64,000 nucleotides of DNA, from positions 1-64,000 of the forward strand of contig JAFRQQ010000009.1 in NCBI GenBank assembly GCA_017428525.1, read 5' to 3'. A model generated the notes under the pieces. That model ran no database searches. It saw nothing but the letters and a program-made list of their open reading frames with translations, and was not told the origin of the DNA. The position numbers and the translations under genes were made by a program. Position 1 is the stretch's first letter. Every line of letters starts with the position of its first letter. Below, in pieces: positions 60,681 to 64,000 of the stretch. The stretch is from Clostridia bacterium (lineage in GTDB: Bacteria > Bacillota > Clostridia > Oscillospirales > Acutalibacteraceae).

Positions 60681-62213
60681 ATGAAGAAATTCTTAATTCT
60701 GCTGTCCATTGCGCTTGCGCTCATCTGCGCGGTGTTCATCGCGTTTTCGCCGAGCATGCTTTCGGTGGTCATCGTTGTGATCATGATGCTCGTCATGGCC
60801 GCGGGCCACATCATCGGCATCCGGCCGAACTTTCAGTTCAGCGAGGGCTTCCGCAACGGCAGAGCATCCATCGAAAGCATGAAGAAGATCGCCTCCGACA
60901 ACAAGTGGGCGGCGCTGCGGCAGGTCAAGCCGTTCTTCAAGCAAAAAATGCTGGATGAATTCTTTGAGCTTTATCTGCAGAAATCGCAGAACCAGCAGGA
61001 CAGCGGTCTTGTGGTCAGCGATATCGAAGATACCATCAACGAGGATTCGCTCGAGCTGCGCAACTGGCGCGGCGTCGTGCTGCAGGTGGCGGGCGTGCTC
61101 ACCGCGCTCGGTCTGCTCGGTACCTTCCTCGGCCTGATGACCGGTATCAGCAGCGTTTCGTTCTCTACGGTGGATGCGACGATCACCAGTATCGAGCAGC
61201 TGCTCGAAGGTATCGCCACGGCGTTCTACACCTCGATCGTCGGCGTTATCCTTTCGGTGCTCTTCAATATTTCCAACCGCGTCGTCTGGAATATCACGCT
61301 GCGCGAGATGAACCTGTTCATGGAGAAATTCCATGCGGAGATCCTGCCGTACGCGGATGAGCAGATGCGCATCAACGAATATCTGCAGAATGAAGAAACG
61401 CTCCGTCTGCTCACGCAGATCAACAATGCGGAGATCCGGCAGAACAGCACGCTTGTCAGGGATGTGTCCTATGAGCAGCGCACGATGGTGCAGGTGCTCG
61501 CGGGTGTGGAAAACGGCGAATTCACCACGGTGTTCGAGCCGGTCTGCAAGCTCGAGGACCGCAGCGTCGTCAAGGCGGTCGGCCGCCTGCGCTGGGATCA
61601 CGCCTCGCTCGGCGTGATCGACGAATCGGTCTATTATCCGGTGGTCGCCGCAAACGGCTATCTGATCCGGCTCGAGAAGATGCTCTGGCATGACGTTGCC
61701 GCGCGTGTGAGCGAGCTGAAAAAATCCGGTCAGCGCACGGTGCCCGCCGTGCTGACCGCCTCCAAGGTCCTGCTCATGGGCGCGGAGATCCCCGCGCTGA
61801 TCGACGAGCTGATCGAGGAATTCGACTTAACGCCCCGCGATTTTGAGATTTCCCTGCCGCTGGAGGTCTACACGGCCTGCGCGGACGAAGCGCTCAAGAC
61901 CGAGCAGGCGCTGCAGAAGAAGGGCTACAAAGTCGTGATCCACGGCTATGACGGCGATCTGATCGAGCTGCCGGAAACCGCGGCCGAGGAAATCGTGCTC
62001 GACGCCGGCAAGGCGGATCCCGAGCGGCTGGGCGATCTGCTCACGCTGCTCTCGAAGAAGAATCTGGCTGTTTCTGTTGAAAACATCGTCTCCGCCAAGC
62101 AGCTTGCGAATCTGCGCAAGCTCGGCTATGACTACGGCAGAGGCAGACATCTGTACCCGGAGATGGAGTTCACCGCGTTTGCGGCGCTGATCGACGGCGA
62201 AACGGTGAAGTAA
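60681..62213 (+). CDS. MotA/TolQ/ExbB-type channel fused to degenerate EAL domain
   Basis: 510 residues. Two N-terminal helices (FLILLSIALALICAVFIAF, SVVIVVIMMLVMAAGHIIGI), then a MotA/TolQ/ExbB core with GLLGTFLGLMTGI (from residue 144) and LLEGIATAFYTSIVGVILSV (about 174-193). From about residue 280 an EAL-like domain follows: FTTVFEPVCKLEDRSVVKAV, GRLRWDHASLGVIDESVYYP and AVSVENIVSAKQLANLRKLG. The EAL glutamate and metal-binding NLS/DD motifs are replaced (KAV, TAS, GYDGD), so it should not hydrolyse c-di-GMP but could sense it or bind a partner. ATG 60,681 has AGAGGTG upstream. Paired with the next gene. Confidence 0.82.
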   Translation: MKKFLILLSIALALICAVFIAFSPSMLSVVIVVIMMLVMAAGHIIGIRPNFQFSEGFRNGRASIESMKKIASDNKWAALRQVKPFFKQKMLDEFFELYLQKSQNQQDSGLVVSDIEDTINEDSLELRNWRGVVLQVAGVLTALGLLGTFLGLMTGISSVSFSTVDATITSIEQLLEGIATAFYTSIVGVILSVLFNISNRVVWNITLREMNLFMEKFHAEILPYADEQMRINEYLQNEETLRLLTQINNAEIRQNSTLVRDVSYEQRTMVQVLAGVENGEFTTVFEPVCKLEDRSVVKAVGRLRWDHASLGVIDESVYYPVVAANGYLIRLEKMLWHDVAARVSELKKSGQRTVPAVLTASKVLLMGAEIPALIDELIEEFDLTPRDFEISLPLEVYTACADEALKTEQALQKKGYKVVIHGYDGDLIELPETAAEEIVLDAGKADPERLGDLLTLLSKKNLAVSVENIVSAKQLANLRKLGYDYGRGRHLYPEMEFTAFAALIDGETVK

Positions 62214-62223
62214 AGGAGCTGCG

Positions 62224-63849
62224 ATGAAGATTTTTAAGAAAAAACGAAAAAATAATGATGAAGAGAGCTACTGGCAGTCATCGACCGATATGATGGTCGG
62301 CCTGCTGCTGGTGATCATCCTGCTTCTGGCGCTGCTGCTTTTGCTGCTCGCGCGCAAAAACGACTATAAGTACGAATATGAGGGTACTGAGGTCTACTCC
62401 ACCACCACGCATCTGTATGATTACGACGAATACGAAACCACCACGGATGATTATGACGACGATGAGGAAGAAACCACCTACGTCCATAACGAAGGCGGCG
62501 GTGGCGGCGGCGACGGCGGCGGCCAGGTGGAGCCGCAGACCACCGGGCAGGACCGGCCGTTTGACGATATCGGCAAGACCGCAGTGCTTGTTGCCGTGAT
62601 TGATGAGGAAACCGGCAAGGTCATCAAGAAGAGCGGCATTGAGTTTGAGCTGTATGCCGATCAGGATACGATCACGGGTCTGCAGGCGCTGTATACCTAC
62701 TACCCCGAAAAGATCGAATACAAGAAATACGATACCACCGAGGACGGCACGTTCTACCTGCCCGAAAAGATCTGGGACGGCTGGTATTCGCTGCACAATA
62801 TGACCGCGCCGCCCGAATACATTCCCGGATCCGTGACGAAGTTCCAGATCAACGAATCGCGCGACTGGAACGATCCGTATCTCGTTTCCGTCCCGCTTTC
62901 GCCCGCGAAGAATACGATCAAGATCAACGCGATCGATTCCGAATCGAAGGCGCCGGTGCCCGGCAGCGTGTTTGAAATCGTCGCCGAGGAGAATATCATT
63001 CTGCTCGACGGTTCCGTCCGCCTGCACAAGGGCGACGTTGCCGACGTGGTGCTCTGCGATGAGAACGGCTACGGCGCGAGCAAGGCGCTGTATGTGGGCA
63101 AATACCGCATCCGGCAGAAGGAAGCCAACCAGTTCTACGCACTGAATAAAGATACGATCCTGACCGAGGTGAAGATCGAGGACGAGGTCGAAACGCCCGT
63201 GATCGATATCCCGTGCGAGAAGACGGCCTACATCTTCACGCTCAAGGATGCGGCGGACAGCGCGCCGATCCGCGGCGCGACCTTTACGCTGCCGGACGGC
63301 ACCGATGTGACCACCGACGAGACCGGCCGCGTCATAATGACAGACCTGACCAAGGGCACGGATTACGCAATCACGCTCAAGACGCTGCCCGCGCCTTACC
63401 GCGACAAAGCGCTGACCGCGTCGTTCTCGGTCGACACCAAGGGCTATATCCGCGATCAGGCGAAATACTACGACGAGGGCACGGCTTATACGATCCGTCT
63501 GGCCGCGTCCGTTTCCGACAAGCTGCTCAAGCAGGGCGTCGAAGGCGTCAACCTCACGCTCTATGACAGTGCGGACAAAGTGGTGCAGAACTGGGATTCC
63601 AACGGCACCGAGCAGATCATCGACGGTCTTGAGCCCGGGAAATACAGCCTGGAAATCGCCGGCAGAAAGTCCTCGCGCATCACGGTGGACGTCAAGGATA
63701 CCGAAAAGGTGCAGAAGGGCGCCATCTACCTTTGGACGCTGCTTGACTTTGTGCTGATCATCGCCGGTGCGGCAGTTCTTGCGGCCGCAGCGCTGATTGC
63801 AGTCCATACGATTCGCAAGAAGAAGGGAAAGGGAAATGGAGAAGGATAA
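62224..63849 (+). CDS. MotB/ExbD-like membrane protein with SpaA/Cna-B-like extracellular domains
   Basis: 541 residues. A short basic N-terminus, then YWQSSTDMMVGLLLVIILLL, matching the MotB/ExbD/ZorB anchor with the proton-carrying Asp at D22. Outside come a Tyr/Thr/Asp/Glu-rich stretch (about 45-88), a Gly-rich linker, and three or four prealbumin-like SpaA/Cna-B repeats (TAVLVAVIDEETGKVIKKSG; NTIKINAIDSESKAPVPGSV; AYIFTLKDAADSAPIRGATF; VEGVNLTLYDSADKVVQNWD). A second membrane helix (about 508-530) and basic tail end the chain. No OmpA peptidoglycan-binding domain and no LPXTG. AAAGGAG precedes the ATG, 10 nt after the channel gene. Confidence 0.82.
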   Translation: MKIFKKKRKNNDEESYWQSSTDMMVGLLLVIILLLALLLLLLARKNDYKYEYEGTEVYSTTTHLYDYDEYETTTDDYDDDEEETTYVHNEGGGGGGDGGGQVEPQTTGQDRPFDDIGKTAVLVAVIDEETGKVIKKSGIEFELYADQDTITGLQALYTYYPEKIEYKKYDTTEDGTFYLPEKIWDGWYSLHNMTAPPEYIPGSVTKFQINESRDWNDPYLVSVPLSPAKNTIKINAIDSESKAPVPGSVFEIVAEENIILLDGSVRLHKGDVADVVLCDENGYGASKALYVGKYRIRQKEANQFYALNKDTILTEVKIEDEVETPVIDIPCEKTAYIFTLKDAADSAPIRGATFTLPDGTDVTTDETGRVIMTDLTKGTDYAITLKTLPAPYRDKALTASFSVDTKGYIRDQAKYYDEGTAYTIRLAASVSDKLLKQGVEGVNLTLYDSADKVVQNWDSNGTEQIIDGLEPGKYSLEIAGRKSSRITVDVKDTEKVQKGAIYLWTLLDFVLIIAGAAVLAAAALIAVHTIRKKKGKGNGEG

Positions 63850-64000
63850 ATCCCCGATTCGCTTAGGAGATATTATCTACAGTATCTTCGACGGCAAGTG
63901 GATCATCATCGGTATGATCATCGTCGGTCTGCTCGCAGGCGTTCTCGTTTCCGCGGCCAACTACGTGCGCGGCGAGATGTCGAAGCAGTATAAGATCGAG
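63836..64000 (+). CDS. membrane protein, partial (Wzz/chain-length-determinant-like N-terminus)
   Basis: The first 55 codons are visible before the window ends. A short charged N-terminus (MEKDKSPIRLGDIIYSIFDG) is followed by one helix (KWIIIGMIIVGLLAGVLVSA) and a predicted extracytoplasmic segment. The layout resembles polysaccharide co-polymerase (Wzz/YveK-type) N-termini but could be another single-pass protein. It overlaps the previous gene by 14 nt, so it belongs to the channel operon. AAGGGAAAGGG is the ribosome site. Confidence 0.7.
   Translation, partial: MEKDKSPIRLGDIIYSIFDGKWIIIGMIIVGLLAGVLVSAANYVRGEMSKQYKIE

Noticed and set aside
60681..63849. Zorya (ZorA/ZorB) anti-phage system
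   Set aside because: The channel/anchor logic is similar, but no ZorC, ZorD or ZorE gene is visible, and the EAL-like and SpaA-like domains do not fit Zorya. The contig ends too early to exclude other partners.
60681..63849. Flagellar stator MotAB
   Set aside because: No OmpA-like peptidoglycan-binding domain in the partner and no flagellar genes nearby.

Overview
The window is GC-rich bacterial DNA with the marks of a spore-forming Clostridia (Bacillota) lineage, probably an uncultured gut member. It has strong AGGAGG ribosome sites, sigma-A promoters with 16-17 bp spacers, a T-box leader before valS, the spoIIAA-spoIIAB-sigF operon, a Firmicutes-type SecB-like protein, CotH and many secreted proteins. 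Genus or species cannot be read from the sequence.

Layout: 0.1-3.5 kb, L-rhamnose catabolism (rhaA, rhaD, fucO; no rhaB visible). 3.5-12.7 kb, a segment bounded by two inverted copies of one repeat block. It holds a DUF3783 gene, a GH125 alpha-mannosidase, tRNA-Thr, four tandem paralogous secreted proteins, trmO, a DUF6017 gene and tRNA-Gln/His. The right-hand copy carries a 274 bp MITE-like insertion whose empty site survives in the left copy. 12.7-20 kb, NAD(P)HX repair, a phosphohexomutase, CotH, AlkD-like and flavodoxin genes. 20-31 kb, a propeller/barrel protein with a lipoprotein and birA, a cyclophilin, a SecB-like protein, pepD, a flippase and T-box/valS. 31-42.6 kb, folC, the spoIIA operon, a DapA-family enzyme, an SDR-like enzyme, a nitroreductase, a subtilase and a glycoside-hydrolase-like gene. 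42.8-44 kb, tRNA-Pro with a duplicated 3' end, arm-site-like repeats and an AT-rich NYN gene: an integration scar. 44-57.4 kb, proS, a permuted GH3, a second barrel protein, a TetR/MMPL/lipoprotein operon and thiamine pyrophosphokinase. 57.4-64 kb, a stand-alone reverse transcriptase preceded by a candidate structured RNA with retron-like pairing ends and translationally coupled to a UDP-GlcNAc 2-epimerase gene. Next comes a MotA/TolQ-type channel fused to a degenerate EAL domain, a MotB/ExbD-like partner carrying SpaA/Cna-B-like domains, and the start of a third membrane protein.

The best candidates for undescribed biology are the reverse transcriptase with its upstream RNA, the ion-channel/EAL/adhesin-like cluster at the right edge, and the four-gene secreted family. 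Intergenic regions are unusually rich in repeats: GTAGGG...CCCTAC palindromes and AGGAATGAGGAAT-type runs recur at least seven times. All functional statements come from reading motifs; no database search was run.
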